64,000 bases of DNA from Glandiceps talaboti (GCF_964340395.1 NC_135555.1:9659931-9723930); one strand, 5' to 3'. Shown: positions 1-11,424, counted from the stretch's first letter. Program-made: numbers and translations. Notes: generated by a model not told the origin, from the letters alone.

Positions 1-513
1 TATCATTGCCGATAGGTAAAATATGTAAAACAAAAGATTGTGTAGTTCAGCCATCAGGGCGCTGTTTCAACCCACAAGTCGGAAAAATGATACATGAATA
101 CTACCATAGCATCCTTGAAAAAAAAAACAATTCTTATATTGGACTGTTGCATTACTACATACTATGTATTACTTCCTTTCCCTCACTTAAGGTTTATCTA
201 TCTATCTATCTATCTATCAGTACAAAATAAGACATTGCCATCATAATACTAATCGACAGTTTTGTTATTTGTAAGTACGATGATGTACGTTTATCCGAAC
301 GTGTGATCAAAGGTGTCCTTACACCATAGCCGTTTACGATTACACTGTTGTTGTCAATTGAAGATAATGAGAAACTGTTTCTGAGAGAATTTAATTATAG
401 TTTGTGCTCTTTCAAATGCCTTAAACAATATATTTTTGAGAAAGACGTCTTCAAAAGATGTTAATCCAAAGTTTTGTTGTAAGAAGAGGATCCTAGAACA
501 GAAACAATGTTAA

Positions 514-606
<93 letters not shown>

Positions 607-791
607 GCTGAGGTAGATCAAATAGTATAGCAATAACAAACAACAATTATTCCATTGTTTCATGAAACTTAAAATCACAGCTTGGGATTCCAAGTGCGAA
701 TGAATGAGCTTGGTGAAGACTCCTGAAAAAGAGCTGGAATTCCAACTCGAACAATAGTGGTTATTTGCAAGTGTCAAAAGACGTTGTTCAG
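1..791. repeat. Array spacer, inverted copy of the H4 upstream spacer at about 18.06-19.05 kb
   Basis: No gene is seen here. The stretch reads as the reverse complement of the spacer upstream of the H4 gene at 17,665, including a TATC/GATA microsatellite near 197-222, a long CT run at about 516-602 and the same flanking words. It shows that the array continues to the left of the window and that this end is inverted relative to the right half. Confidence 0.85.
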
Positions 792-817
792 TATTACGTT
801 CGTGTCAAGTCTATACA
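792..817 (+). promoter_or_regulatory. H4 promoter core (TATTACGTTCG element and TATA-like box)
   Basis: The word TATTACGTTCG at 792-802 is followed by a weak TATA-like TATACA at 812-817, about 72 bp before the ATG. The same word precedes the TATA box of every H4 copy in the window. An octamer-like ATTTGCAA lies further upstream. Confidence 0.7.
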
Positions 818-867
818 AACTATGGGGTAACGCCTGAGAAACCATAACAACTTAGCTCCCCAAGTGA

Positions 868-1200
<333 letters not shown>

Positions 1201-1227
1201 ATCCAACTACAAAAACCCAAACCAAAC

Positions 1228-1266
1228 GGCCCTTTTCAGGGCCACCACATCCTCCAAAAAGAGAAC
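1228..1266 (+). terminator. Histone 3' stem-loop and downstream element (H4)
   Basis: GGCCCTTTTCAGGGCC (1228-1243) is a perfect 6-bp stem with a TTTC loop followed by ACCA, the SLBP-bound 3' end signal of replication-dependent histone mRNAs. The purine-rich AAAAAGAGAA about 12 bp downstream fits a U7-binding histone downstream element. Confidence 0.95.
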
Positions 1267-1289
1267 TACCAAACCTTCAGTACAGACAC

Positions 1290-2004
1290 CTGACAATATA
1301 CAACAAAAATCGGGGAGAAAATAGGAAATAAAGAAGGGAAATTTAGTTCGTAATACAAGCAATGATCAGTCTAAAGACTCTAACTAGAGTGATTTGGTAC
1401 AACATATTTTCAACACAGACTTACTTGAGAATGGCACAATAAAAGTTAAAGTCTGGTCAAAACTTGTTTTATTTGAATCCCAACGTTTCCACTGTGCACA
1501 GACAGTCTTTTTCAAGACAGTCTTTTTCAAGGGCTAAAATGCAAAAAAAAAGTATGAAACAAAGAATACAGAAATTGAAAAAACAAACTAAAATGGATGA
1601 ATGGAAATACTAGATAAAAACAATATGATATTCTTTCTGTAGAATTTTGAAAATTGTTCCCTCAATCACTCGAAATGTGGGTTGATTAGTTACGATGACC
1701 AGTATTCAACGTAATTTTAGTGAACTGTTCCGATATGCAGTTTCTAACTTTGCATGACAAATTGGCCCGGGTCCACCTTGGACTATTTGAGGAAAACACT
1801 GATTCGTAGTGCTGCTATTGATACTGACTTATGAAAAGGAAAAAGGGTTTTACCGCGAGCTCGTTATAATTTTTATTCAAACACACATTCAGTCTTGCCA
1901 ATGGAGATCGTTATGTTTCATTTCAGACTTACGCAAATGTGTGTGTATATTCAAACTTTCACCAAATCGAATTTAGACTGATTTCCGCTATTATTTAGGA
2001 CAGC
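1290..2004. repeat. H2A-downstream type spacer (copy of about 7,430-8,130)
   Basis: No gene is seen. The sequence parallels the region downstream of the H2A gene at 6,910-7,284, although here it follows an H4 gene. A direct duplication of GACAGTCTTTTTCAAG lies near 1501-1530. Confidence 0.75.
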
Positions 2005-3005
2005 ATCCTATTTATTAAAGTTTATTTAAGTTTATTTATTTTCTAAAGCGCCTTTTCTATTTATTAATATTCAAAAGCGCTGTACATAAAAGCATGGTAA
2101 AACAAATAATACAGCTAAAAACAACAAATTGGTTACAATAATTACAAAAAGGCTAAAATGACTACTTAGTAAAAGACACGTGGTAATAAATTAATACAGC
2201 TTATAATATTGTTTAAACAGATGTGTTTTAAGTTAACCTTTAAAAAGTTCAATGTCAGTAATCAGCTTTAGTTCTCCAGGAATTGAGTTCCATAGATTTG
2301 GTCCACAAATGGTAAGCGCTCTGTCATTTGGTGTATTATATGATCGAGGTACAACAAGATTTTGACTACAGTCGTTACGTAAATTGTAACGAGAATTGTT
2401 GGTACGTGTGAACGAATCCTGGAAATACAAAGGTGCTTTACCATTCAAAGCCTTAAAATAACTTTAAAATCAACTCTTGCTTTGACAGGCAGCCTTGACA
2501 GCCAGTGAAGCTCAATAAGAGATTGTGTTATTCCATCATACTTTCTCAAACCTTTTACAACTCGTGCGGCATTATTTTGTACTCGCTGCAATCTGTCAAA
2601 CAAATACTGTGGCATTCCATACAATATGGAGTTTGCATAATCAAGATGAGAACTGACTAGAGAATGGACCAATGTTTCACAAGCTTTCTGATTAAGACAT
2701 TTACGGATACGACAGAGATTGTATAAGTTATGATTGACTTTCTTACAGATTTGGTTAACATGACGAACCATCGATAGATTTTAATCTAACCAGCCTCCCA
2801 GATTGCGGACATGGTCAACTATTTTGATCTGATTATCTCCGACAGTAATATGCTTACTTGTTACTTTAGCTAATTGTTGTTTTGTCCCTAGTAGCATAAC
2901 TTCAGTTTTGTTCTCATTTAACTTCAGTCTATATGTTGACATCCAGGCTTGTATGTCACCGACACACCTCTCTATACACTTTATAGCATCAGTTTTAAAT
3001 AAAAT
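2005..3005 (-). mobile_element. 3' fragment of a non-LTR retrotransposon (jockey/CR1-like)
   Basis: This is a 5'-truncated LINE on the minus strand. Its 3' untranslated part covers about 2005-2230 and contains an AAGCGC...TGTACATAAA region. Array spacer sequence resumes on both sides (to about 2004 and from about 3008), so it is an insertion into the H2A-flank spacer. The 5' limit is approximate because flanking host sequence is diverged. Confidence 0.75.
2233..3000 (-). pseudogene. Broken reverse-transcriptase C-terminal region
   Basis: Conceptual pieces in different frames contain LKLNENKTEVMLLGT, HLDYANSILYG, LQRVQNNAARVV, RSYNT and CGPNLWNSIPGELK. These are hallmarks of the RT thumb and C-terminal part of jockey/CR1-type LINE ORF2. 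The YADD catalytic block is missing (truncated). At least one frame change lies near 2,771-2,781 and another near 2,445. A stop codon (TAA) interrupts the last block before a THLFKQYYKLY-like end. It is inactive. Confidence 0.85.
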
Positions 3006-3007
3006 TA

Positions 3008-3600
3008 TATTTTTCCATAATTTTGAGGCCAATGAATATATTATAGATAGTTTTGATAGTAATGCAGATACATTAAGAGTTGCCTCCATGGTCCAGTATA
3101 GTATACAGGTTGGTGTGAAGTTTTAATGACACTTACGTACACCAAAATAATAACACATTTACAAAACAAACCAATTACAGAGATCTGATAAACCATAGAC
3201 CTTCCACCCACTATGGATAAACAATGCAGTGAATGCCAACCATAGTGGCGATAATCAGATAAACAAAAGATTATATATTTCTGCCACCAGGGGCGCTGTT
3301 TCAAACCAGAAGTCGTGACGTCGACCTTGATAGTTGAGGACTATAGTATCCTTTGAAAATCAATTCTTTTTGGCAAACAGATTGTTTCTAAGAGAAGTTA
3401 ATTATGTTTTGTGTTTTGAGACTCTTTCAAATGTCTTAAACAAGATAATTTTTTTTTGAGTTTTGAAAATCGTGAAGTCCACTGAATCTTTAATTCACAG
3501 CGTGCATCCTAAGTATGAATAAATAAACTTGGTAACTATCTTTTGTTTTGTGAAAAAGAGCAGGAATTCCAACTCGAACAATAGTGGTCATTTGCAAGTG
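3008..3600. other. Array spacer without a gene
   Basis: This is diverged reverse-complement spacer matching 19,440-19,650, then sequence like positions 1-80 and the H4 upstream region. A CATAGACCTTCCACC motif occurs at about 3197. No coding potential is recognised. Confidence 0.6.
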
Positions 3601-3618
3601 TGAAAATGCGTGGTTTGG

Positions 3619-3646
3619 TATTACGTTCGCGTCACCTCTATATAAA
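3619..3646 (+). promoter_or_regulatory. H4 promoter core
   Basis: TATTACGTTCG (3619-3629) lies 9 bp before TATATAAA (3639-3646), which is about 76 bp before the ATG. An ATTTGCAAG octamer-like site and a GGAATTCCAACTCGAACAAT block lie upstream, as in other H4 copies. Confidence 0.8.
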
Positions 3647-3700
3647 CTATTGGGTAACACTTGAGAAACCATAACAACGTTAACTTAGCTCCCCAAGTGA

Positions 3701-4033
<333 letters not shown>

Positions 4034-4064
4034 ATTTCCAACTACAACAAAACCCAAACCAAAC

Positions 4065-4103
4065 GGTCCTTTTCAGGGCCACCACATCCTCCAAAAAGAG
4101 AAC
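4065..4103 (+). terminator. Histone 3' stem-loop and downstream element (H4)
   Basis: GGTCCTTTTCAGGGCC at 4065-4080 forms a 6-bp stem with one U-G pair and is followed by ACCA. A CCAAAAAGAGAAC purine element follows. Confidence 0.93.
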
Positions 4104-4130
4104 TACCGAAACTAGCATAACTAACTAGTG

Positions 4131-4172
<42 letters not shown>

Positions 4173-5440
4173 CACTTCTTCCTCTATTTCATCGTTATTT
4201 TACCAAAGTAACACGGTAACACTGATCGTGGTTCACCATTGCTCTCCACAGGACTTCCTACCTCCGTGCTCTTTCCATCTAAATAAACGGTACCAAAATC
4301 CCAAAAAATGTGTATAAAACGAGAAGACTTGCATTACTCCGTAAGATAGCATTGGTAAGTCAAAACTAGTACGGGAGCTTTTTTTTGTACAGTTTTCCAA
4401 GAATGGAACCGTGAAAGAATATAACTGCTTGCAATCTCAGACAACTAATAGAGCGGCATCTACCGAATATTGAAATGGTAATTAATTAAATTGCACGAAT
4501 GATAATAACTTTCACCAGAATTCACCATTTATATATAATACTGTAAAAGTACAAGCTTCAACTGATATCTAGTCTTTTATGTCAGTAAAATCAATACAGG
4601 AATTATTTATGACACTACTGATTTTACAACAAAGCATACTAATAATCCATATAAATTTCAACCCGTTTTTTCGCACATAGCTTTCTTAATCGGTAGATAC
4701 AAAACGCAGGTCAGGTATAGCCAGAATATTATTTTGGGATTCACATTTCGGATCCACCGATCGACCCATCATCTGTTTTATTCGTACTATTTATTTGATA
4801 TTTATGGCAAATCCCACATTCTTCGTGAAGTTGGCTCCAGGATCATGTTGAAATTAATATTCATTGCACATCAACCCAAACATCACAAGTAGGAGAAATG
4901 TAGACATATGAATACCAACAGTCTCAAATTGGTGGAATAATCTCTTGAAATTGAGAAAAAATAGTCAGTGAATAGATATTAGTATGTCCATAGACCTTCC
5001 ACCAACGTTAGTGGAGGGTCTATAATCAGACAGAAAGTCATGAGTCATTCACACGAGGGTTTGAATGTGAACAGGAAAATAAGTCTGCTCCAAAGTTTGC
5101 CAAAACAGTAGTTCATCAGTCTGAGACAGGTCCCATGTGAACTTCTCAAGACATTAGTTCTTGAACGAGCAGTTGTCACTAAGTTTAGCCAAGCCATTTT
5201 TATACATTATTATTCTTTTAGTTGTGCAAATCATCCTGTGACATCAATAAAATACTGAAAATGCAAGAAATGCGACAATTTACCGATATGAGAGTCTGTC
5301 ATCTTTTTTTTGTTTTTCAACATTAAAAGGGCATGTAGATGTCCTGTGCACCCAAGCAATGACAAAAAATGTTTGCACCAAGTACATGCAAGAATGAATA
5401 TGAAATTGGTGTGAAAATGTTATTCCAAGAACACGAGACA
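4104..5440. repeat. Spacer module S1, first copy (second copy about 9,210-10,560)
   Basis: No gene is seen. It contains a TG microsatellite (about 4128-4171), a TATA-like GTGTATAAAACGAG near 4309 and a short hairpin CATAGACCTTCCAC...GTGGAGGGTCTATA (about 4988-5024). It is near-identical to 9,210-10,560, and parts occur inverted downstream of the right-hand H4 genes (for example 22,700-22,860). Confidence 0.75.
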
Positions 5441-6118
5441 TTTATTGTGTGGCCAATGACCACTGTGAACAAAATGATGGCGAATTGCTGGGAAAAAATA
5501 ACCCGACGACAACTAATGGAAAATCTACAAGAAACATATTGACGGATTTCAACATCTTTGTATCTGAATGTGAATCTAAAAATAAAATTCAGTTGATACT
5601 TGGCTTGTGCCTGACCTGCCTCTGCGTTTGCACTGACTGTTTCTCAATAGCTTTTGAGAATTTTGGGGGACTATGACCTGGACGGGAAACGAACTCGTTA
5701 CCCTTTATAGCAACTAACAATTTAATCAGTCTACCTTTATTTTAATATGACCTTCTTTAACACTTATCAGAACATCTACACCGCATACATTGTATATATT
5801 TATGGGTGGACAACAAATGTATTTTGTGCAAGTATAGACATTAAAGAGACTTCAACGTCTATGCTGCAAGCTAATTAGTCTAGTTCTAAACTTGTACAGT
5901 ATTACGTATTAAAAACTTCATTACGAATACGTAATACTGTACCTGTTTAGAACTAGACTACAAGATGTCTACATTTTCGTTGTCGCAAACCTAAGAGCTG
6001 AGAAAAATGTGCTATTGTGCTGTAACGTTGCCTACGTTTCGTTTACGTTTGGTGTAAAAAAAATGTAAATTGGGTATACCTTGTTGCAGTATAGAGAGAT
6101 GTGTGTACAAGTTTTGGT
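5441..6118. other. Spacer with a strong palindrome
   Basis: No convincing gene is seen; a 75-codon ORF at 5,449 has no recognisable features. The palindrome at 5,876-5,960 is described separately. The segment 6,010-6,118 is the H2B 3' flank, which reappears at 11,695-11,817. Confidence 0.55.
5876..5960. repeat. 85-bp inverted repeat
   Basis: A 35-bp left arm starting TAGTCTAGTTCTAAAC pairs with a right arm ending GTTTAGAACTAGACTA with two mismatches, around a loop of about 15 nt. It may be a small foldback element; no function is evident. Confidence 0.85.
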
Positions 6119-6184
6119 AGTTCTCTTTTTGGAGTATGTAGTGGTCCTGAAAAGGACCGTTTGGTTTGTGTATGCTGAGCATAC
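6119..6184 (-). terminator. H2B 3' end: extra hairpin, histone stem-loop, downstream element
   Basis: On the minus strand, after the stop codon, GTATGCTCAGCATAC (6170-6184) forms a small hairpin. The canonical GGTCCTTTTCAGGACC stem-loop follows (6143-6158), then a purine-rich AAAAAGAGAAC. Confidence 0.92.
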
Positions 6185-6187
6185 GAA

Positions 6188-6556
6188 TTATTTGGAGCTG
6201 GTATACTTGGTGACGGCTTTGGTTCCCTCGCTGACGGCGTGCTTGGCAAGCTCACCGGGCAGCAAGAGACGTACAGCAGTTTGAATCTCTCTGCTGGTGA
6301 TGGTGGATCTCTTGTTGTATTGTGCAAGACGGGAAGCTTCAGCTGCAATACGTTCGAAAATATCGTTGACGAAGCTGTTCATGATAGACATTGCTTTGGA
6401 GGATATACCAGTGTCTGGGTGAACTTGTTTCATAACTTTGTAGATGTAGATACCATAGCTTTCCTTTCTACGTCTCTTTCTTTTCTTGTCACCACTTCGT
6501 ACAGCTTTAGCCTGACCGGCTTTCTTGGCAGCTTTTCCACTTCCCTTGGGAGGCAT
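6188..6556 (-). CDS. H2B: Histone H2B
   Basis: A 122-residue H2B, partner of H2A in the nucleosome. The start at MPPKGSGK is chosen because the tail, fold and length match the family; upstream in-frame codons are promoter. The basic tail contains KKRKRRRK, the fold runs through [19 protein letters not shown], and the C-terminus AVTKYTSSK carries the ubiquitin-acceptor lysine equivalent to human K120. It is divergently paired with the H2A at 6,910. The protein is identical to the other three H2B copies. Confidence 0.98.
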   Translation of the reverse strand: MPPKGSGKAAKKAGQAKAVRSGDKKRKRRRKESYGIYIYKVMKQVHPDTGISSKAMSIMNSFVNDIFERIAAEASRLAQYNKRSTITSREIQTAVRLLLPGELAKHAVSEGTKAVTKYTSSK

Positions 6557-6909
6557 GTTTGATTTCAATCGGATGATGAGTTCAGTGTGTTGAGGCAATG
6601 CAAACGGTCCACTTTTTATAGCCAAATGAATGCAAATGAAGGATTCGAAAGTTGAATGAAGTGTTAGGCGGGAAAGAGAAAATTCAATAAGATTTATCAC
6701 CTTCTATTTATGCATTTAACTTCGCCAAAAACAACCCTTTGTCATTCATTAAGATTGTAATTTATTACCAGTTCGTTGTTGTGATTGGCCAAAAATTATC
6801 GGCTACCAGAATCCTGCTTCGGCTATAAATTTGGACAATTTGTTGTCAGGTTCAGTCATTTAACATCAGTAGACATAGACAGTACTCACAAAAAACCAAC
6901 ACCTTCATA
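6557..6909. promoter_or_regulatory. Shared divergent H2B-H2A promoter
   Basis: Toward H2B there is a TATA box (CTATAAAA on the minus strand, about 6613-6621) with an octamer ATGCAAAT at 6630-6637, the site known to drive S-phase H2B transcription through an Oct factor. A CCAAT site (GATTGG on +) lies at about 6783-6788. Toward H2A there is TATAAAT at 6824-6830. Confidence 0.88.
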
Positions 6910-7284
6910 ATGTCTGGACGTGGTAAAGCAGGTAAAGCTAAGGGTAAAGCAAAGAGCCGTTCCAGCCGTGCTGGTTTACAGTTCCCAGTCGGACGTGTGC
7001 ACCGTTTCCTTCGCAAAGGCAACTATGCTAATCGCGTTGGTGCAGGTGCCCCAGTCTACTTGGCTGCCGTTCTCGAATACTTGGCCGCTGAAATCCTAGA
7101 GTTGGCAGGAAATGCTGCCCGTGACAACAAGAAGACAAGGATCATTCCACGTCACTTGCAGTTGGCTGTCCGAAATGACGAAGAATTGAACAAACTGATG
7201 GGTGGTGTTACCATTGCCCAGGGTGGTGTATTACCAAACATCCAGGCAGTACTTTTACCAAAGAAGACTCAATCCAAAAAGTAA
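6910..7284 (+). CDS. H2A: Histone H2A (Asn41 form)
   Basis: A 124-residue canonical H2A. The tail is [19 protein letters not shown], the fold contains [21 protein letters not shown], and the acidic-patch segment NDEELNKL and the PKK lysines near residues 118-119 are present. There is no SQ motif of H2A.X and no H2A.Z features. Residue 41, in loop L1, is Asn here and Lys, Lys and Ser in the other copies. It is divergent from H2B at 6,188. Confidence 0.98.
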   Translation: MSGRGKAGKAKGKAKSRSSRAGLQFPVGRVHRFLRKGNYANRVGAGAPVYLAAVLEYLAAEILELAGNAARDNKKTRIIPRHLQLAVRNDEELNKLMGGVTIAQGGVLPNIQAVLLPKKTQSKK

Positions 7285-7287
7285 ATC

Positions 7288-7352
7288 GTATGCCCAGCAT
7301 ACACAAGCCACACGGTCCTTTTCAGGACCACCACATCCTCCAAAAAGAGAAC
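7288..7352 (+). terminator. H2A 3' end: extra hairpin, histone stem-loop, downstream element
   Basis: GTATGCCCAGCATAC (7288-7302) begins 3 bp after the stop codon. The stem-loop GGTCCTTTTCAGGACC (7314-7329) and the element CAAAAAGAGAAC follow. Confidence 0.93.
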
Positions 7353-8584
7353 TACCAAACCTTCAGTACAGACACCTTGACATTTCTTGCCTCTTTTAAA
7401 TACAGAGAAGTACATTACACAATACGATATACAACAAAAATCGGGGAGGAAATGGGAAATAAAGAAGGGAAATTTAGTTCGTAATACAAACAAGTATCGG
7501 TCTAACGAGAGTGATTTAGTACAACACATGTTCAACACAGACTTACTTGAGAATGGCACAACTTGAGTTCCAATAAAAGTTAAAGTCTGGTCAAAACTTG
7601 TTTTATTTGAATCCCAACGTTTCCACTGTGCACAGACAGTCTTTTTCAAGGGATAAAATGCAAAAAAAGTATGAAGCAAAGATTACAGAAATTGAAAAAA
7701 AAAATAAAATGGATGAATGGAAATACTAGATAAAAACAATATGATATTATTTTGAAAATTGTTCCCTCGATCACTCGAAATGTGGGTTGATTAGGTACGA
7801 TGACCAGTATTCAACGTAATTTTAGTGAACTGTTCCGATATGTAGTTTTTAACTTTGCATGACAAATTGGCCCGGGTCCACCTTGGACTATTTGAGGAAA
7901 ACACTGATTCGTAGTGCTGCTATTGATACTGACTTATGAAAAGGAAAGGGGGTTTTACCGCGAACTCGTTATAATTTTTATTCAAACAAACATTCAGTCT
8001 TGCCAATGGAGATCGTATGTTTCATTTCAGACTTACGCAAATGTGTGTGTGTATACAAACTGACACATTGTCAGCAGATGTGAGCGGAATACATCGAATT
8101 TAGACTGATTCTCGCTATTATTTAGGACTGCGTACATACATACATACATACATACATACATACATACATACACATACAAACACAAACAAGCAGACAAACA
8201 AACAAACAAACGCGCGCACACACAAACATTTATGCTAATATAAAATCAAAACTTGCTCAAGCATACTTTCGCATTGTCGTTAAAGAGAAAAGATTTTTGT
8301 AAAAAAATTTTTTTTTAAAAATCACATTATACCCAACGTATATCAGACGGTCAAGTACCTACCCCTCTGTGAGTTGTTTTCGATTTCCGTTAACACGTTA
8401 TAACTTGCGAATTCATATTGACGGTTCTATAAAAAATATAAATTATTTGACGATATAAAATGTGTTGATTTCATTCATTTTCATGACAAATATCAATGGG
8501 GCGTAGTACACACCTACAGTAATAATGAATCAACATCATTTGCAAAACAATGTTAAAATTAAAACACTTGTATCATACAATAAC
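7353..8584. other. Array spacer between H2A and U4
   Basis: No gene is seen. The part 7,430-8,130 is the H2A-downstream spacer shared with 1,300-2,000. A CATA microsatellite lies at about 8134-8175. The part 8,230-8,584 is the U4-unit flank shared, inverted, with 25,080-25,400. Confidence 0.65.
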
Positions 8585-8690
8585 AGACACATTTCGTTGA
8601 CGTAATCAAACGTTGCCGATACGTTGTTTTCAACCGTTAGGTGTTTTTCATTCATACCCAACATATCCCAAAACGTGTCAGTTCATTGTT
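8585..8690 (+). promoter_or_regulatory. Probable U4 snRNA promoter region
   Basis: The roughly 105 bp before the U4 start are conserved in all four U4 copies. They include a TTGACGTAA bZIP-like site about 90 bp upstream and a conserved block at the expected distance (about -40 to -65) of a proximal sequence element. The assignment is by conservation and position; no experimentally defined element is recognised. Confidence 0.55.
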
Positions 8691-8834
8691 ATTCTTGCGC
8701 AGAGGCGATATCATAGCCAATGAGGTCCATCCGAGGCGTGATAATTGCTAGTTGAAAACTTACCCCAATACCCTGCACAACGACGTGAAATACCGTCGTA
8801 GCTGCAATTTTTGACGGCCTTTACGAAGGCCTGG
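8691..8834 (+). ncRNA. U4: U4 spliceosomal snRNA, copy 1
   Basis: U4 pairs with U6 in the U4/U6.U5 tri-snRNP and holds U6 inactive until spliceosome activation. The 144-nt sequence matches U4 along its length. The start is ATTCTTGCGCAG, and the 5' stem-loop carries the CCAATGAGG...CCGAGGCG kink-turn bound by the 15.5K/SNU13 protein. Next come GCTAGTTGAAAACTT and CCCCAATACC, a central hairpin, the Sm site AATTTTTGA (8806-8814), and a terminal stem-loop GGCCTTTACGAAGGCC ending CTGG. Relative to the human U4 I recall, a G-C pair in the 5' stem is replaced by A-U on both sides, so pairing is kept. This copy has C at position 112 where the others have A. Confidence 0.95.
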
Positions 8835-9210
8835 TTATTAAAATCTAAGATTAGAAAACAATTCCTGTTCCGAGGACGAAGGGTGGGAAATACAAAAATT
8901 CGGATGTTCCGTCTGCGAAACTTACTCCCGTACATAATTCCTCCCACACTCTGGACATGTGTCCCAAATTTTGTTATTTCCTAATTTAGTTTGTTTTTAT
9001 ATTTAGCGGGATTTGTACTTGTTCCCATCTGTATTTCGTTTAACGTAATGTGGACACACCCCACCCAACCCCAGGCTATGTTACGACGTACATGCATGTA
9101 CTACTATATATATGTATATACTACCTAACCCAACCCCTAGACTATGTTACCACAGCTATACTTTCTGATATCATGTCAATGGCCGGAAACGAATTCTCCA
9201 TCATAATCGT
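8835..9210. other. U4 downstream spacer
   Basis: No gene is seen. It is repeated after U4 copy 2 (10,889-11,250). Confidence 0.6.
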
Positions 9211-10560
9211 GTGTGTGTGTGTACACTTGTTCCTCTCTTTCTCAGTTGAAGCGGTTATTTTACCATAGTAACACCGTTACACTGATCGTGGTTCACCACT
9301 GCTCTTCCTATGGAGGTAGGAACACAGGACTTCCTACCCCCATGCTCTTTCCATCTAAATAAATGGTAACAAAATCCTCAAAAATGTATATAAAACGAGA
9401 AGACTTGCATTACTCCGTAAGATAGCATTGATAAGTCAAAACTAATACGGGAGCTGGGGCAACCTGGCCTCTTTTTATCTTTTTTTTTTCTTTTTTACAG
9501 TTTTCCAAGAATGGAATCGTGAAAGAATATTATTGCATGTAATCTGGCACAGACAAGTAACAAAATAACATTCTAGGACTGAAATTCCAAAACAAATAAA
9601 CAATATTTTCTCTTGCCTTTTGCATACAATCTGTACTGTACTGAATTGGCCGTATTTTCGGGTATTTTAAGCTCATCGTAACTTTCACCAGATTTCACCA
9701 TTTAGATATTGTAAAAGCACAGACCTCAACAGATATCTATTCTTACATGCCAGTAAAATCAATATAGGAATTATTTATGGTACTACTGATTTTACAGCAA
9801 AGCATACTAATAATCCATATAAATTTCAACCCGTTTTTTTTTCGCACATGGCTTCCTTAATCTGTCGATACAAAGCGCAGATCAGGTCAGCTACATCCAG
9901 AATATTATTTTGGGATTCACATTTCGGACCCACCGATCGACCCATCATTTGTTTTTATTCGTAATATTTATTGGTATTTATGGCAAATCCCACATTCGTC
10001 AAGAAGTTGGCTCCAGGATCATGTTGAAATTAATATTCATTGGACATCAACCCAAACATCACAGGTATGAGAAATGTAGACATATGAATACCAACAGTCT
10101 CAAATTGAAGGATAATCTCTTGAAATTGAGAAAAAATAGTCAGTGAATAGATATTAGTATGTGCATAGACCTTCCACCAACGTTAGTGGAGGGTCTATAA
10201 TCAGACAGACAGTCATGATTCATTCACACGAAGGTTTGAATGTGAACAGGAAAATAAGTCTGCTCCAAAGTTTGCCAAAACAGTAGTTCATCAGTCTGAG
10301 ACAGGTCCCCTGCGAACTTCTCAAGACATTTAGTTCTTGAACGAGCAGTTGTCACTAAGTTTAGCCAAGCCATTTTTATACATTCTTATTCTTTTAGTTG
10401 TGCAAATCATCGTGTGTCTTCAATAAATACTGAAACTGCAAGAAGTGCGACGATTTACCGATATGAGAGTCTGTCATCTTTTTTTTGTTTTTCAACATTA
10501 AAAGTGCATGTAGATGTCCTGTGCACCCAAGCAATGACAAAAAATGCTTGCACCAAGTAC
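9211..10560. repeat. Spacer module S1, second copy
   Basis: A direct copy of 4,104-5,440, including the TG run, the TATATAAAACGAG word (about 9390) and the CATAGACCTTCCAC hairpin (about 10,165-10,200). At about 10,560 it joins directly to the U4 flank, whereas the first copy continues into unrelated sequence. No gene is seen. Confidence 0.75.
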
Positions 10561-10744
10561 ATGCAACCTACAGTAATAATTAATCAACATCATTTGCAAA
10601 ACAATGTTAAAATTAAAACATTTGTATCATACAATAACAGACACATTTCGTTGACGTAATCAAACGTTGCCGATACGTTGTTTTCAACCGTTAGGTGTTT
10701 TTCATTCATACCCAACATATCCCAAAACGTGTCAGTTCATTGTT
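10561..10744 (+). promoter_or_regulatory. Probable U4 promoter region, copy 2
   Basis: Near-identical to 8,520-8,690, including TTGACGTAA and the conserved proximal block. Confidence 0.5.
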
Positions 10745-10888
10745 ATTCTTGCGCAGAGGCGATATCATAGCCAATGAGGTCCATCCGAGGCGTGATAATT
10801 GCTAGTTGAAAACTTACCCCAATACCCTGCACATCGACGTGAAATACCGTCGTAGATGCAATTTTTGACGGCCTTTACGAAGGCCTGG
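10745..10888 (+). ncRNA. U4: U4 spliceosomal snRNA, copy 2
   Basis: 144 nt, same architecture as copy 1 with the Sm site AATTTTTGA and the closed 3' stem-loop. It differs from the common sequence at position 90 (T instead of A), just before the central hairpin. It lies only about 1.9 kb from copy 1 in the same orientation, within a direct duplication of the U4 flank and module S1. Confidence 0.94.
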
Positions 10889-11424
10889 TTATTAAAATCT
10901 AAGATTAGGAAACAATTCCTGTTCCGAGGACAAAAATTCGGATGTTCCGTCTGCGAAACTTACTCCCGTACATAATCCCTCCCACACTCTCCACATGTGT
11001 CCCAAATTTTGTTATTTCCTAATTTAGTTTGTTTTTATATTTAGCGGGATTTGTACTTGTTCCCATCTGTATTTCGTTTAACGTAATGTGGACACACCCC
11101 ACCCAACCCCAGGCTATGTTACGACGTACATGCATGTATTACTATATATATGTATATACTATACCTAACCCAACCCCTATATTATGTTACCACATACTAG
11201 TATAATATACTTTCTGATATCATGTCAATGGCCGGAAACGAATTCTCCATCATAATTTAATCCGCTTTTCATACTATATTACACTTTTCCTGGCTTTGCA
11301 CTCAGCTGTCTCATAATAAATTAATGGCGGAACTTTTCTTGAGAACCTGAATTTTCTATTTAAAAAAATCACAGGACACTTCCATAATTAGTTTTTGATA
11401 TTTAATTTCGTATTGCGTTGAAAC
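10889..11424. other. Spacer
   Basis: The first 360 bp repeat the flank after U4 copy 1. The part 11,260-11,424 shows no similarity that I can see to other parts of the window. No gene is seen. Confidence 0.5.

Noticed and set aside
4132-4317. CRISPR-like or regularly spaced repeats in microsatellite regions
   Set aside because: These are simple tandem repeats without unique spacers in an animal genome.
8711-8947. Conserved 60-78 codon ORFs ending ...SNYHASDGPHWL at 8,711 (-), 24,733 (+) and 31,946 (+)
   Set aside because: They are the antisense strand of the U4 snRNA genes; their conservation is explained by the RNA.
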